A DNA stretch of 64,000 nucleotides from Polyangiaceae bacterium (GCA_019637265.1 JAHBVY010000003.1:463947-527946), one strand, 5' to 3'; positions 1 through 11,692 are shown, counted from the first letter of the stretch. Translations and numbers: made by a program. The notes: a model not told the origin generated them from the letters alone.

Positions 1-63
1 CGAGCTGGCTTCGCAGCGAGAGTGATGGCTCGGCAGCGCAGAGGGTGGCTCAGCGGCGCAGGC

Positions 64-900
64 TCAAGGGATGTCGATCTCGAGGGTGTAGTCCCCTGCG
101 GCCTCGCCGCCCACGCTGTACTCACCGTCCACGATCAGGAACACGAGTTGGCCCGCCTGAACGTCGAACTCGAGCGACTCCGCCTCGCCGGGCCCGTTCA
201 AGATGGTGCCCGCCAGGCAGCCGCCGTTGCAGACCTCGCGCACGTACAGCGAAGGGTCGTAGTTGCCGCTCGGGCGAACGACCGCGCGGTAGCGCCTGAA
301 GACGTCCGGCTGGAGGCGGTACACGCGATCTCCACCGGACGCGAAGCCAGCGGGGCAGTTGGGATGGCCGCCTGGGTCGTAGTCGCTGCTCGCGCCGATG
401 GTGGTACCGATGAAGAAGCCGCCCGCCGTCGCTTCGATGGCGTCGGCGCAGGTCTCGCCGCTGGGGCCTCCACCGCTGCCGCCGGTGCCTGCGCTGCCGC
501 CGGTGCCTGCGCTGCCGCCGATGCCACCTGTGCTGGAGCCTCCGGTCGAACCGCCCGCGCCGCCGGTACCCGCGCTCGAACCGCCTGCGCCCGCGGCGCC
601 GCCTGCGCCGCTCGTGCCCGCGGCGCCTGCGCCCGAGCCACCGGTGCCGGCAGTGCCTGCGCCCGAGCCACCCGTCGCTCCCGTGCTCGAGCCAGCGGAG
701 CCCCCGGTGCCGCCCACCGCACCCGAACCCCCAGCCCCACTCCCTCCTGCTCCCGCGTCACCTCCGGTGCCCGCGACGCCTGCCGTGGCTCCGTTGCCTC
801 CCGCGGCACCACTGCCTCCGCTGCCCGTCCCTTCGCTCGCTGCGCACGCCGCGAGCGCCCCGCTCAGCCCCAACACCGCCCAGCTGCATCGCCTCATCAT
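64..900 (-). CDS. Lipoprotein with long Gly/Ala/Ser/Thr linker and C-terminal PPC-like beta domain
   Basis: About 278 residues. The N-terminus is a lipoprotein signal peptide (lipobox LAAC at about residues 18-21), so the protein should be exported and lipidated. A low-complexity linker of about 130 residues made of Gly, Ala, Ser and Thr follows. The last ~125 residues form a globular domain that looks like a bacterial pre-peptidase C-terminal (PPC-like) beta sandwich, starting near ETCADAIEAT and ending DYTLEIDIP. I chose the ATG at 900 because GGAGG lies 5 nt upstream; the next codon (897) is also ATG with 8-nt spacing. Function unknown; a surface or periplasmic role is inferred from the architecture. 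Confidence 0.8.
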   Translation of the reverse strand: MMRRCSWAVLGLSGALAACAASEGTGSGGSGAAGGNGATAGVAGTGGDAGAGGSGAGGSGAVGGTGGSAGSSTGATGGSGAGTAGTGGSGAGAAGTSGAGGAAGAGGSSAGTGGAGGSTGGSSTGGIGGSAGTGGSAGTGGSGGGPSGETCADAIEATAGGFFIGTTIGASSDYDPGGHPNCPAGFASGGDRVYRLQPDVFRRYRAVVRPSGNYDPSLYVREVCNGGCLAGTILNGPGEAESLEFDVQAGQLVFLIVDGEYSVGGEAAGDYTLEIDIP

Positions 901-1039
901 GTCGTCCTCCGGTCCTTCGCGTGGCCCAAGCAAACCACGGACCCGCCAACAGGCAACCTGGCGTCGGCTGATCGCAGCTTGGGCGTGAATGCAAGCGGGA
1001 AGTTTGTCCGCTCGAGAGCCGTCGTGTCACAGGCGGGCG

Positions 1040-1333
1040 ATGTCTTTCGCTGCTTCCCCGCTGGGTCAGGTCGACCGTTGCCGCGTGTGCCTCCATGTCC
1101 GCACCCTGAGCGCTGGCTTGTGCACTAGCTGCAGCGCGGAGCTGACGCCGCGCACCGCGAGCCTGGTGCAGCAAGCGCGGAGGAACCCGGTGCTGGCGCA
1201 GGCGATGAGTCAACGCCTCAGCCAGGCTTCGCGCAGCGAGCTCGTGCGGTGGATCGGCCACGCGCCGGGCATCGTGGGGCCCAGCGTCGCGAGCTGTCGC
1301 TCGGCGCGGACAGGCGCGCGTCGCGTGGGCTGA
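1040..1333 (+). CDS. Small zinc-ribbon hypothetical protein
   Basis: About 97 residues. Two Cys pairs (CRVC near residue 13 and CTSC about 15 residues later) form a plausible zinc knuckle, followed by a helical, Arg/Gln-rich segment. The ATG at 1040 starts just before the Cys pairs; only a weak purine stretch (GGCGGG) precedes it. It lies between two minus-strand lipoprotein genes. No family recognised. Confidence is moderate because support is one motif and an open frame. Confidence 0.45.
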   Translation: MSFAASPLGQVDRCRVCLHVRTLSAGLCTSCSAELTPRTASLVQQARRNPVLAQAMSQRLSQASRSELVRWIGHAPGIVGPSVASCRSARTGARRVG

Positions 1334-1478
1334 GCGCCGCTCGGGGGACGTCGAACGACTCTAGAATTTCCGCACGTCAATTCACAGGATGCCCGCCATG
1401 AGATCACGGTGGAGCGCGGCCTCGCGTCGGCGCTCAGGTAGCCCGCGGGGTGCTCGAAAGCCAGGTAGGCTGTCTGAC

Positions 1479-2747
1479 TCAGAAGCCGCCCAGCGCGCTG
1501 GGCGGTAGCCCGATGCGGGTATCCACGCGGATTGGGGTGGGAGCCGCGAGGCGGGGCTGGCCGTCGCCGATCGGGTAGCGATGCACCACGCCGCGCCCCG
1601 CGTCGGCGACGAAGCAGGCGCCGCAGCCTTCGCCGGGTGCGGTGGAGGTGAAGCAGCGCACGTCGCGCAGGGTGAACGGATCCCCCTCGGACTCGAGCAG
1701 CGGGACCGCCTCGAGGGTGCTCAGGTCGAGCTCGTAGAGCCGGTCAGGGCGCGCGTCTGATTCCGTGGGGAAGCGGCCGAAGGTGGTGAACACCAGCGCC
1801 TCGTCGCTGGCGAACGAGAGCGCGTAGGCGGTGGGGTCTGGGACGAGATCGCGGGCGAACAGGGCGCGCTCGAGCTCGAGCTCGGGCGTCAGGCGCACCA
1901 GGGCGAGCCCGCTCTCCACGGGGACCTGGGCGCCGCTGTCGAAGGGGCCGGAGCAGCCGACGGCGAGGCGGGTTTGGTTAGGTGACAGATCCATCCCCGC
2001 GCAGCCGTGGAGGCCCGTGAGCTCGAGCACCGCTTGCACCGTGTTCGTGGCGATGTCGATGCGCGCGATGCGCGAGGGCAGGCTCTGGCGGAAGTCGAGG
2101 GAGTACGCGCTCGCGAGCAGGTACAGCTGGCTCCCCACGCGGAGCAGCTTGTCGGGGCGGGGGTGGTAACCCTCGAGCCCCACCGGGATCAGCGCCGAGA
2201 GATCGATGCGTCCGGTGATGCTCGGGCCGCGCGGATCGAGGATGAGCAGATCGCTGCCCGCGTCGAACGGCTGAAGGCCGGAGCTCGAGTTGGGCTCGAA
2301 GCGCGTGACGTAGGCGAGCTCCTCGCTCACCTCGACGTAGTCATGGGGATTGGCGGCGAAGCCAGTGCCTACATTGAGCTGTGCGCGGACGCGGCCCGTC
2401 GTGAGCTCCACCCAGGTGAGCACCGACGCGGGGTAGCGATCGATGAGCACCAAGTGTGCGCCGCTCACGGCCTCGCTCGGCAGCGCCACGTCGCCGCTCA
2501 GCGGCGCGCTGAGCCCCACGCCACGCGAGGCGGATGAGATGAAGGAGCCCGAGCGCACCTCCCCCGAGGGGGCCATCAAAGACAGATTGGTTGACTGGTA
2601 GTCAGTGGATAAGACGACAACGCCGCGACCGCAGGCGGTGTCCCCGCCGTCGACGCCACCGGTGCTGCCGGGAGGCTCGGGCACCCCACAGGCTGCGAGG
2701 GCGAGGCCGAGGGAGAGGGCGTGGCTGCTTTTCCAGCGTGAGGGCAT
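1479..2747 (-). CDS. Riboswitch-controlled beta-propeller-like lipoprotein, candidate surface cobalamin-binding protein
   Basis: 422 residues. The signal peptide has a lipobox (LAAC, residues ~17-20), followed by a short Gly/Asp linker. The rest is a series of beta-strand blocks of the type hydrophobic strand, D-P/T-x-G turn, hydrophobic strand (e.g. DLLILDPRG, RIARIDIATN, RLYELDLSTLE), which looks like a YncE-type beta-propeller. Five Cys lie in the mature part, some likely disulfide-bonded. The gene directly follows a cobalamin riboswitch in the same orientation, and AGAGG sits 5 nt before the ATG. Bacteroides BtuG is a riboswitch-linked surface lipoprotein with a beta-propeller fold that binds B12. 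A similar role is inferred here from context and fold only, not from sequence identity. No btuB-like receptor is next to it. Confidence 0.75.
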   Translation of the reverse strand: MPSRWKSSHALSLGLALAACGVPEPPGSTGGVDGGDTACGRGVVVLSTDYQSTNLSLMAPSGEVRSGSFISSASRGVGLSAPLSGDVALPSEAVSGAHLVLIDRYPASVLTWVELTTGRVRAQLNVGTGFAANPHDYVEVSEELAYVTRFEPNSSSGLQPFDAGSDLLILDPRGPSITGRIDLSALIPVGLEGYHPRPDKLLRVGSQLYLLASAYSLDFRQSLPSRIARIDIATNTVQAVLELTGLHGCAGMDLSPNQTRLAVGCSGPFDSGAQVPVESGLALVRLTPELELERALFARDLVPDPTAYALSFASDEALVFTTFGRFPTESDARPDRLYELDLSTLEAVPLLESEGDPFTLRDVRCFTSTAPGEGCGACFVADAGRGVVHRYPIGDGQPRLAAPTPIRVDTRIGLPPSALGGF

Positions 2748-2782
2748 CGAGACCTCTGGAGCGAGCGCGCGCTCCGACGGGT

Positions 2783-2808
2783 GAGACCCACGCGCAGCGC
2801 GTGGGCTC
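2783..2808 (-). promoter_or_regulatory. Hairpin after the riboswitch, likely expression platform
   Basis: On the minus strand a GAGCCCACGC stem pairs with GCGTGGGTCTC across a tiny loop, immediately 3' of the B12 box. No U-tract follows, so control by folding of the leader or sequestration near the AGAGG ribosome site is more likely than classical termination. A second short stem (GGAGCG/CGCTCC) lies between it and the start codon. Confidence 0.5.
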
Positions 2809-2992
2809 TGGGCAGGTCTTCCGGCTTCTCCTCACACCCCCGCTCCCCTTCCCAGGCCATGATCCGAGGTGGACTTGGCCCAGTGGGATACGAGCGGGCG
2901 TTCTCAGAGCTACGGCGGCGGCTCCGCGCTGGCTTTCTCCGTGGGGAACCCACGTCGGCACCAGCTTCCCTCGCGACGCTCGCTGCGTCGCG
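2808..2992 (-). ncRNA. Cobalamin (B12) riboswitch
   Basis: Read on the minus strand, the leader carries the conserved cobalamin-riboswitch blocks in order: GGGAAGCTGGTG (2970-2959), the GCGGAGCCGCCGCCGTAGC core (near 2927-2909), CCCACTGGGCC (2888-2878), CCTGGGAAGGGGAGCGGGGG (near 2856-2837) and the B12 box AGCCGGAAGACCTGCC (2826-2811). Block order and spacing match the family. It should sense adenosylcobalamin or a related corrinoid and lower expression of the downstream lipoprotein when B12 is abundant. The 5' boundary is approximate; a stable CGCGACGC/GCGTCGCG stem sits at about 2972-2992. Confidence 0.88.
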
Positions 2993-3070
2993 GCTCCCTG
3001 CCTCTTGCGTGAGGGAGCGACTCAGAGGCGACGAGTGCAGCACAGCGGCTCCCGATTGGCTAGCCCTTCC

Positions 3071-3098
3071 TTGACGCACTGCGGCGCCGGGGTAGCGT
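3071..3098 (+). promoter_or_regulatory. Sigma-70-type promoter candidate for the mutase operon
   Basis: TTGACG (3071-3076), a 16-nt spacer and TAGCGT (3093-3098) lie about 115 nt before the mutA start. The -35 is good and the -10 is weak, as often seen in GC-rich myxobacteria. It points away from the riboswitch, so the mutase operon itself is not under the riboswitch. Confidence 0.45.
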
Positions 3099-3214
3099 GC
3101 GCCGATTCGCCGAGCGCGCTCGCGCCTCAGGCGAGGGCGAGGTGCTCAGGGCAGGTGGTGCGCTGCGATCCGCCGAGCCGCGCCGAGATGGACTAGGTAG
3201 GCCAGCGAGAGACC

Positions 3215-5346
3215 ATGACCGACGTCGAGCTACCCCTGGCGAGCGAGTTCCCGGAGCAGACCTACGCTGCCTGGCGACAGCGAGCCGAGCAGGCCTTACG
3301 GGGCGCATCGTTCGATAAACTGACTAGCCTGACGGTGGACGGCCTCGAGCTGCGACCCATTTACGCGCCCGAGCTCGACGGCGAGGCGCCCGACGAGCGG
3401 CCGGGGGCGCCGCCGTTCACGCGCGGGGCTTGGCCTGCGCGCGAAGGCTGGGACATCCGCTCGCGGCTCGTCACCCCGAATCTGGTGCAGCTGAACCAAG
3501 AGGCGCTCGCCGAGCTGAACCAGGGCGCGACCTCGCTCGAGCTGTGCTGGGACGAGGCGGGGCGCGCGGCGAAGGATCCGCGGGAGTCGAGCGAGGGGGT
3601 TGGGGTTGGGGGTGCGCCGCTCTACTCCGTGGCGGAGCTGTCTCAGGCGCTGTCTGGCGTGCTCCTACCGCTCGCTCCCGTGGCGCTCGACGCAGGTGGC
3701 GCCTTCGCTGGCGCGGCGAGCTTGATGTTGGCGTACCTGGAGGAGCAGGGGGAGCAGGCGACCGCGCAGGCTGAGCTGGGGATGGATCCGCTCGCGGCTC
3801 ATCACGGCGAGGGGCTCTGGTGCGCGCCTGAGGACGCGCTCCGTCAGATGGCGGCGCTCGCGCGCCTCACGGCGCAGCGGTTCCCGCGGGTGAGCGCCGT
3901 CACCGTTTCCACGAGGAATTATTCGGAGGCGGGGGCGACCGACGCCGAAGAGCTCGCGCTGCTGCTCGCGACCACGGTGGCTTACGTGAACGCGCTGCTC
4001 GAGGCGGGGCTCGAGCTCCCGCGTGCGCTCGGCCAGCTGAGCTTCGAGCTCACGGTGGGGACGCGCCAGCTGGAGGACATCGCGAAGCTGCGCGCCGCGC
4101 GGCGCCTGCTCTGGCGCGTGTTTTCGGTCAGCGCCGAGGCGCTGGGGGTGTCGAGCGGCGCGCTGCCGGCGCCGCGCGTTCGCGCCTGTCAGGCGCTCCG
4201 CAGCGTGACCCAGCGCGACCCCTGGGTGAACCTGCTGCGGGGGACGCTCGGCGGCTTCAGCGCGGTGGTGGGCGGCGCGGAGGGCGTCACGCTGCTGCCG
4301 TTCACGGCGGCGCTCAGTCACCCTGACGGCTCGGTGAGCGCGCCGAGCGAGCTGGCGCGGCGCCTGGCGCGCAACACTCAGCTCATCTTGGCGGAGGAGG
4401 CGCACGTGGGGCGGGTGGTCGATCCAGCGGGTGGCTCGCACGCGGTGGAGGCGCTCACCAGCGCCTTGGCGGAGGCCGCTTGGAGTCGCTTCCAGGCGAT
4501 CGAAGCGGCGGGCGGCTTGCTCGCGTGGTCACGCGCGGGGGCGCTCTCGGCGTCGCTCGAAGCCGCGCGCGCGCGCCGGGAGCGCGCCGTGGCGCGCCGT
4601 CAGCTGCCGATCACCGGCGTGAGCGAGTTCCCGGATGTGAATGAAGCTCCCGTTTTACTGCCGCAGGTCGATTTGAAGGCGGTGATACGGGGGGCGCAGG
4701 AGCGCGCCGCCTCGGCGCCGGAGGTGACGCTCGACGCGCGCGACGCGGCCACGTGGGTCGCCGCGGCGCGGCGCGGCGCGACCCTGGCGCAGCTCCGCGT
4801 CGCGCTGGGTGGTGAGCCGTCCTGCGCGGCGCTGCCGCGGGTGCGCCTGGCGGCGCCGTTCGAGGCGCTGCGCGACGCGGCGGACGCGCGCGCGCGCGCC
4901 GGGGCGCGGGACAAGGTGCTGCTCGCGTGCATCGGGCCCGTCGCGGAGCACACCGCGCGCGCCACCTTCGCGAAGAACCTGTTCGAGGTGGGCGGCTTCC
5001 AGGCGGTGAGCACCTCCGGGCTGCCACCCGAGGCAGAGCTCGCGCCGGAGGCCGCCGCCGAGCAGCTGAAGGCGCACGGCGCGCGGCTCGCGGTGCTGTG
5101 CGGCAGCGACGCGCGCTACCCCCAGCACGTGGCCGCCTTCGCCAGCGCGCTGCGGCGGGCCGGCGCCGCGCGCATTGTCCTCGCGGGTAACCCGAAGCTG
5201 CTCCCAGCGGAGCTCACGAGCGGCGTGGTGGATGAATTCGTGTTCCTGGGCGTCGACGTGCTGAGCACGCTCACCGCTGCCTGGCAGGCGCTGGGAGGCG
5301 CTCAGCAGGCGTCGGAGAGCGCTCAGTCAGCGCTGGGAGGTGCACG

Positions 5347-5350
<4 letters not shown>
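3215..5350 (+). CDS. mutA: Methylmalonyl-CoA mutase small (beta) subunit
   Basis: 711 residues. This is the non-catalytic partner of MutB in the heterodimeric enzyme that interconverts (R)-methylmalonyl-CoA and succinyl-CoA in propionate and branched-chain metabolism. The N-terminal two thirds are a diverged mutase TIM barrel (e.g. [20 protein letters not shown], then [20 protein letters not shown]). The C-terminal ~140 residues keep the flavodoxin-like B12-domain fold, but DxHxxG is replaced ([10 protein letters not shown]), as expected for this subunit. Its stop overlaps the mutB start (ATGA), indicating translational coupling. A short Gly/Val insert encoded by a G-rich run lies near residue 130. 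Confidence 0.93.
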
Positions 5351-7530
<2,180 letters not shown>

Positions 7531-7533
7531 GGA

Positions 7534-8547
7534 GTGGTCGCCCTCTCTCGGCGCCGCGAGCTCTCGCTCGAAGACTACCTCGCGGGGATCCGTGACGGTG
7601 ACTTGGCGCGGTTCTCGCGCGCCATCACCTTGATCGAGAGCCAGAAGCCCGCGCACCAGGCGCTGGCGCAGCGGCTGCTCACCGAGCTCCTACCGCAGAC
7701 CGGTGGCGCGCGCCGGATCGGCGTCACGGGGGTGCCCGGGGTAGGTAAGAGCACCTTCATCGAGGCGCTGGGTCGTCAGCTCACCGCACGAGGTCACCGG
7801 GTGGCGGTGCTCGCGGTGGATCCGACCAGCGGGAAGAGCGGCGGGAGCATCCTGGGGGACAAGACGCGCATGCCCCAGCTCGCGGTGGATCCACGCGCCT
7901 TCATCCGCCCTTCACCCGCCGGGCAGACGCTGGGCGGCGTCACGCGCACCACCCGCGAGACGCTGCTCTTGTGTGAGGCCGCGGGTTACGACGTGGTGCT
8001 GGTGGAGACGGTGGGCGTCGGCCAGAGCGAGACCTTGGTCTCGGAGATGGTGGACTGCTTCTTGGTGCTGATGCTGCCAGGCGCGGGGGACGAGCTCCAA
8101 GGCATCAAGAAGGGCGTGCTCGAGCTGGCTGACGTGATAGCCGTCAATAAGGCTGACGGTGACAACGCTCAGCGCGCCGCCAGCGCTGCGCGCGACTACC
8201 GCGCGGCGCTCCGCATCATCCAGCCCCGAGCGCCGAGCTGGCGCCCGCCGGTGCTCACTGTGAGCGGCCTCACCGGGAGCGGCCTCACGGAGCTGTGGAG
8301 CACCCTGGAGCAGCACCGCCAGGTGCTCGAGGGCGCAGGCGAGCTCGCGGCGCGCCGCGCGGAGCAGTCGCTGCGCTGGCTGTGGTCGATGATCGACGAT
8401 CGCGTGCGGCGCGCGCTGCGCGCAAACCCCCAGGTGCGCGCGTTGACGACCACGCTCGAGCGCGAGGTGCGCGAAGGGCGGGTGACGGTGACGTCCGCCG
8501 CCGAGCAGCTGCTCACCGCGTTCGGCCTCGACCCGAACACTACCTAA
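7534..8547 (+). CDS. meaB: MeaB/ArgK-type P-loop GTPase, chaperone of methylmalonyl-CoA mutase
   Basis: 337 residues with Walker A GVPGVGKST (66-74), a switch region around GDKTRM and QTLGGVTRTTRE, ETVGVGQSE, and the guanine-specificity motif NKAD (205-208). MeaB proteins gate loading of adenosylcobalamin into methylmalonyl-CoA mutase and protect or reactivate it using GTP hydrolysis. GTG start at 7534, 4 nt after mutB, preceded by GGAGG (7521-7525), so the pairing with MutAB is clear. Confidence 0.94.
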   Translation: MVALSRRRELSLEDYLAGIRDGDLARFSRAITLIESQKPAHQALAQRLLTELLPQTGGARRIGVTGVPGVGKSTFIEALGRQLTARGHRVAVLAVDPTSGKSGGSILGDKTRMPQLAVDPRAFIRPSPAGQTLGGVTRTTRETLLLCEAAGYDVVLVETVGVGQSETLVSEMVDCFLVLMLPGAGDELQGIKKGVLELADVIAVNKADGDNAQRAASAARDYRAALRIIQPRAPSWRPPVLTVSGLTGSGLTELWSTLEQHRQVLEGAGELAARRAEQSLRWLWSMIDDRVRRALRANPQVRALTTTLEREVREGRVTVTSAAEQLLTAFGLDPNTT

Positions 8548-8584
8548 GCCCAAGCGGCGAGCGCCGGATACTGACAGGAGACCC

Positions 8585-10603
8585 ATGGCAGAGCGACATG
8601 AGCTGGTGAACGAGGCGGGGGAGATCACGCGCGATCGTCCCTGGATTTTCCGCACCTACGCGGGGCACACCAGCGCGCGCGCGTCGAACGCCCTGTATCG
8701 CAAGAACCTGGCGCAGGGTCAGACGGGGCTCTCCATCGCCTTCGATCTGCCCACCCAGTGCGGTTACGACTCGGATGACCCGATCGCGCTGCCGGAGGTG
8801 GGCAAGGTGGGCGTCCCCATCAACTCGCTGGACGACTTGCACGTGCTCTTCGCGGAGATCCCGCTCTCGCAGATGAACACGTCGATGACCATCAACGGGA
8901 CGTCGATGTGGCTGCTCGCCCTCTACATCGCGCTGGCGCGCGAGCGCGGTGAGAGCGAAGCGGCCCTGATGGGCACCACCCAGAACGACATCATCAAGGA
9001 GTACCTCGCGCGCGGGACGTACATTTTCCCGCCCGAGCACAGCCTCCGCATCATCGCCGAGATGTATGAGTATTGCCTCGAGCGCGTGCCGAACTGGAAC
9101 GCCTCCAACGTGTGCTCGTACCACCTGCAAGAGGCCGGCGCGACGCCCGCTCAGGAGCTGGCCTTCGCGCTCTCCACGGCGATCGGCATCCTGGACTCCA
9201 TCAAGGCGCGCGGCCACTTCGATCAAGCGCAGTTCGAGCGCGCCGTGGGGCGCGTGAGCTTCTTCGTCAACTCCGGGATCCGCTTCGTGGAGGAGATGTG
9301 CAAGATGCGCGCGTTCGTCGCCCTGTGGGAGGAGATCACGCGCGAGCGCTATCAGGTCAGGGAGGCGAAGTATCGGCGCTTCCGCTACGGCGTGCAGGTC
9401 AACTCCCTGGGCCTCACGGAGAACCAGCCGGAGAACAACGCCTGGCGCATCTTGATCGAGGCGCTCGGCGTCACCCTCTCGCGTGACGCGCGTTGTCGCG
9501 CGCTGCAGCTGCCCGCGTGGAACGAGGCGCTCAGCTTGCCTCGCCCGTGGGACCAACAGTGGTCGCTGCGCCTCCAGCAGATCCTCGCGTACGAGACGGA
9601 CCTGCTCGAGTACCCCGACTTGTTCGAGGGCAGCCCGGTGGTGGCCTCGAAGGTGGAGGCGCTCATGACCGAGGCGCGCGCCGAGATCGAGAAGATTGAC
9701 GGCATGGGCGGCGTGCGCGTCGCGATCGAGTCGGGTTACATGAAGACGGCGCTGGTGCGCTCGATGACGGAGCGCCTGACGCGGATTTCGAGAGGGGAGC
9801 TGACGGTGGTGGGGATGAACCGTTGGCAAGAGGGCCTGGCGTCGCCGCTCGTGAGCGCGGCGGACGGCGGCCTGTTCCAGGTGGATCAGGGCGGCGCCCA
9901 GGAGGCGCTGAGCGCGCTTCAGGAGACGCGCGCCGAGCGCGATCCCGCGCGGGCGAAGCAGGCGCTCGAGGCGCTCAAGGCGGCGGCGCGCGGCGGGGAG
10001 AACATGCTGCCGGCCAGCATCGAGTGCGCGCTGGCTCGCGTGACGACGGGTGAGTGGGCCGGCGCGCTGCGCGAGGTGTTCGGCGAGTACCGCCCGGTGA
10101 CGGGCATCGACGGCCAGCGCCTCGGGCTCGAGGGTGAGCGCGTGGCCAAGCTCCGCGCGCGGGTGCAGCGCTACACCGATGAGCGCGGGCGCAGGCCGCG
10201 CATGGTGGTGGGCAAGCCCGGGCTCGACGGCCACTCGAACGGCGCCGAGATGATCGCCGTCTCCGCGCGGCACGTGGGCTTCGACGTCGTCTATTCCGGG
10301 ATCCGGCTGCGCCCGGAGGAGATCGTGGCGAGCGCCGTGGAGGAGGGCGCCGACGTGATCGGCGCCTCGGTGCTGAGCGGCTCGCACTTGGCGCTGGCCG
10401 AGCAGCTGATGACGCTGCTCGCGGCGGAGGGCGCGAGCGAGCGGATCCAAGTGGTGTTCGGCGGCATCATCCCTCAGGCGGACATCCCGGCGCTCGAGGC
10501 GATCGGGGTGAAGCAGGTGTTCACGCCCAAGGACTACGAGCTGATGGACATCATGGAGCGCATCATGAGCCTGCTCGACGCGGGCGGGGTGAGCCCAGGG
10601 TGA
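8585..10603 (+). CDS. ecm: Ethylmalonyl-CoA mutase-type B12-dependent acyl-CoA mutase (MeaA/Ecm)
   Basis: 672 residues, single-chain mutase. The start has DRPWIFRTYAGHTSARASN (Tyr25 in the substrate motif), and the barrel has YHLQEAGATPAQELAFAL, MCKMRAF and NEALSLPRPWDQQWSLR. These resemble the MeaA/Ecm clade rather than methylmalonyl- or isobutyryl-CoA mutase. The B12 domain carries DGHSNG (Asp548, His550, Gly553). Ecm converts ethylmalonyl-CoA to methylsuccinyl-CoA in the ethylmalonyl-CoA route for acetyl-CoA assimilation. Whether crotonyl-CoA carboxylase/reductase is encoded elsewhere cannot be seen here. AGGAG precedes the ATG at 8585. Confidence 0.87.
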   Translation: MAERHELVNEAGEITRDRPWIFRTYAGHTSARASNALYRKNLAQGQTGLSIAFDLPTQCGYDSDDPIALPEVGKVGVPINSLDDLHVLFAEIPLSQMNTSMTINGTSMWLLALYIALARERGESEAALMGTTQNDIIKEYLARGTYIFPPEHSLRIIAEMYEYCLERVPNWNASNVCSYHLQEAGATPAQELAFALSTAIGILDSIKARGHFDQAQFERAVGRVSFFVNSGIRFVEEMCKMRAFVALWEEITRERYQVREAKYRRFRYGVQVNSLGLTENQPENNAWRILIEALGVTLSRDARCRALQLPAWNEALSLPRPWDQQWSLRLQQILAYETDLLEYPDLFEGSPVVASKVEALMTEARAEIEKIDGMGGVRVAIESGYMKTALVRSMTERLTRISRGELTVVGMNRWQEGLASPLVSAADGGLFQVDQGGAQEALSALQETRAERDPARAKQALEALKAAARGGENMLPASIECALARVTTGEWAGALREVFGEYRPVTGIDGQRLGLEGERVAKLRARVQRYTDERGRRPRMVVGKPGLDGHSNGAEMIAVSARHVGFDVVYSGIRLRPEEIVASAVEEGADVIGASVLSGSHLALAEQLMTLLAAEGASERIQVVFGGIIPQADIPALEAIGVKQVFTPKDYELMDIMERIMSLLDAGGVSPG

Positions 10604-11658
10604 CCACGGAGCGTGACCGGTCGGCGGGGCAGGTTGGCCCTGCGGCCATGGCGCCGCCCGGGGTGGATCATTCCCATGTAGAAACATTGGTGGCGCGCGC
10701 GGCGCTGGAGCTCCACCGGGGGAGCGTGGCCGAGCTGATCAACCTGTTCGAAGATCAGCGCGCGAGCGCGCGACCCTCGAGGGCGGTGGCGCTGGCGGCG
10801 CTCGGGCGTCACCCAGCGCGTCGCCGGGCGGTGTTCATCGGGGTGACGGGGGCGCCGGGCGCGGGCAAGAGCACCTTGGTGGGGGAGCTAGCGACCCGGC
10901 TCCTCGGTGCGCAGCCGAGCTGGCGCGTGGCGGTGCTGGCGGTGGACCCTTCGAGCCACCTCTCCGGTGGGGCGCTGCTCGGGGACCGCACCCGGGTGCG
11001 GATCTCGAGCGATGAGCGGCGCTTCTTCTTCCGTTCGCAGGCGTCGCAGACGGCGCTCGGCGGCCTCAGCCCGGCGAGCTACGACGTGTGCCGCTTGCTG
11101 GAGGGCTTGTTCGATTGCGTGTTCGTGGAGACGGTGGGCGTCGGCCAGAGCGAGATCGACATCCGTTTCCTCGCGGATACGGTGTACCTGGTGATGACGC
11201 CGCTCGGCGGCGACGAGATCCAGTTCCTCAAGGCGGGGGTGATGGAGATCCCGGATCACGTGGTGCTCAACAAGAGCGACGCGAAGCAGGCCGCGCGGCG
11301 CGCCTACTACGCGCTCAAGGGGAGCCTCGGGCTAGCGCGCCCGGAGGACGCGGATAAGATGAGCGTCTTCCGCACCAGCTGCGTCAGCGGTGAGGGCCTG
11401 GCTGAGCTGTCGGAGCACGTGGCTTCGCGGGTGGCTATGGCGGGGGACGAGGGTGCCCAACCCCCAAAACTAGATCGCGAAGCTTACTTCTTTGAACGCT
11501 GGGCGGTTCGCGAGTGGGGTCAGCGAGGCGCGCGCTACCTCGATCGGGAGCTAGGCGGCGGGCGACAGCTGCTCGCGCGCGTGAGCGGCTACGACGCCGC
11601 GCAGCAGGCGCTGGAGGCGGGCTTCGTGGCGCACTTGACAGCCACACGAACTAGCTGA
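10600..11658 (+). CDS. Second MeaB-type P-loop GTPase, probable chaperone of the Ecm-type mutase
   Basis: 352 residues with Walker A GAPGAGKST (84-92), GDRTRVR, QTALGGLSPAS, ETVGVGQSE and NKSD. It has about 20 more N-terminal residues than the first MeaB copy and differs widely in sequence, so it is an old paralogue. A GTGA overlap with ecm implies coupled translation and a dedicated role in loading or protecting that mutase. The partner assignment is inferred from position. Confidence 0.88.
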   Translation: MTTERDRSAGQVGPAAMAPPGVDHSHVETLVARAALELHRGSVAELINLFEDQRASARPSRAVALAALGRHPARRRAVFIGVTGAPGAGKSTLVGELATRLLGAQPSWRVAVLAVDPSSHLSGGALLGDRTRVRISSDERRFFFRSQASQTALGGLSPASYDVCRLLEGLFDCVFVETVGVGQSEIDIRFLADTVYLVMTPLGGDEIQFLKAGVMEIPDHVVLNKSDAKQAARRAYYALKGSLGLARPEDADKMSVFRTSCVSGEGLAELSEHVASRVAMAGDEGAQPPKLDREAYFFERWAVREWGQRGARYLDRELGGGRQLLARVSGYDAAQQALEAGFVAHLTATRTS

Positions 11659-11673
11659 GGGCGCTTGAAGTGG

Positions 11674-11692
11674 GTTTTGGGGTTTGGCAGTG
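11674..11692 (+). repeat. Dispersed motif A copy 1
   Basis: TTTTGGGG-TTTGGCAGTG, with one G fewer than the consensus TTTTGGGGGTTTGGCAGTG, 16 nt after the stop of the second GTPase gene. Confidence 0.7.

Noticed and set aside
22..1128. Long plus-strand frames opposite the first lipoprotein gene
   Set aside because: They mirror the Gly/Ala-coding repeats on the minus strand and have no motif or ribosome site.
3590..3625. G-rich run in mutA (GGGGTTGGGGTTGGGGG) as a copy of motif A
   Set aside because: It lacks TTTGGCAGTG and is in frame as a Gly/Val insert; compositional.
8540..10687. 715-codon minus-strand frame opposite the Ecm-type mutase
   Set aside because: Arg/His-rich translation; an antisense shadow of a highly conserved enzyme in GC-rich DNA.
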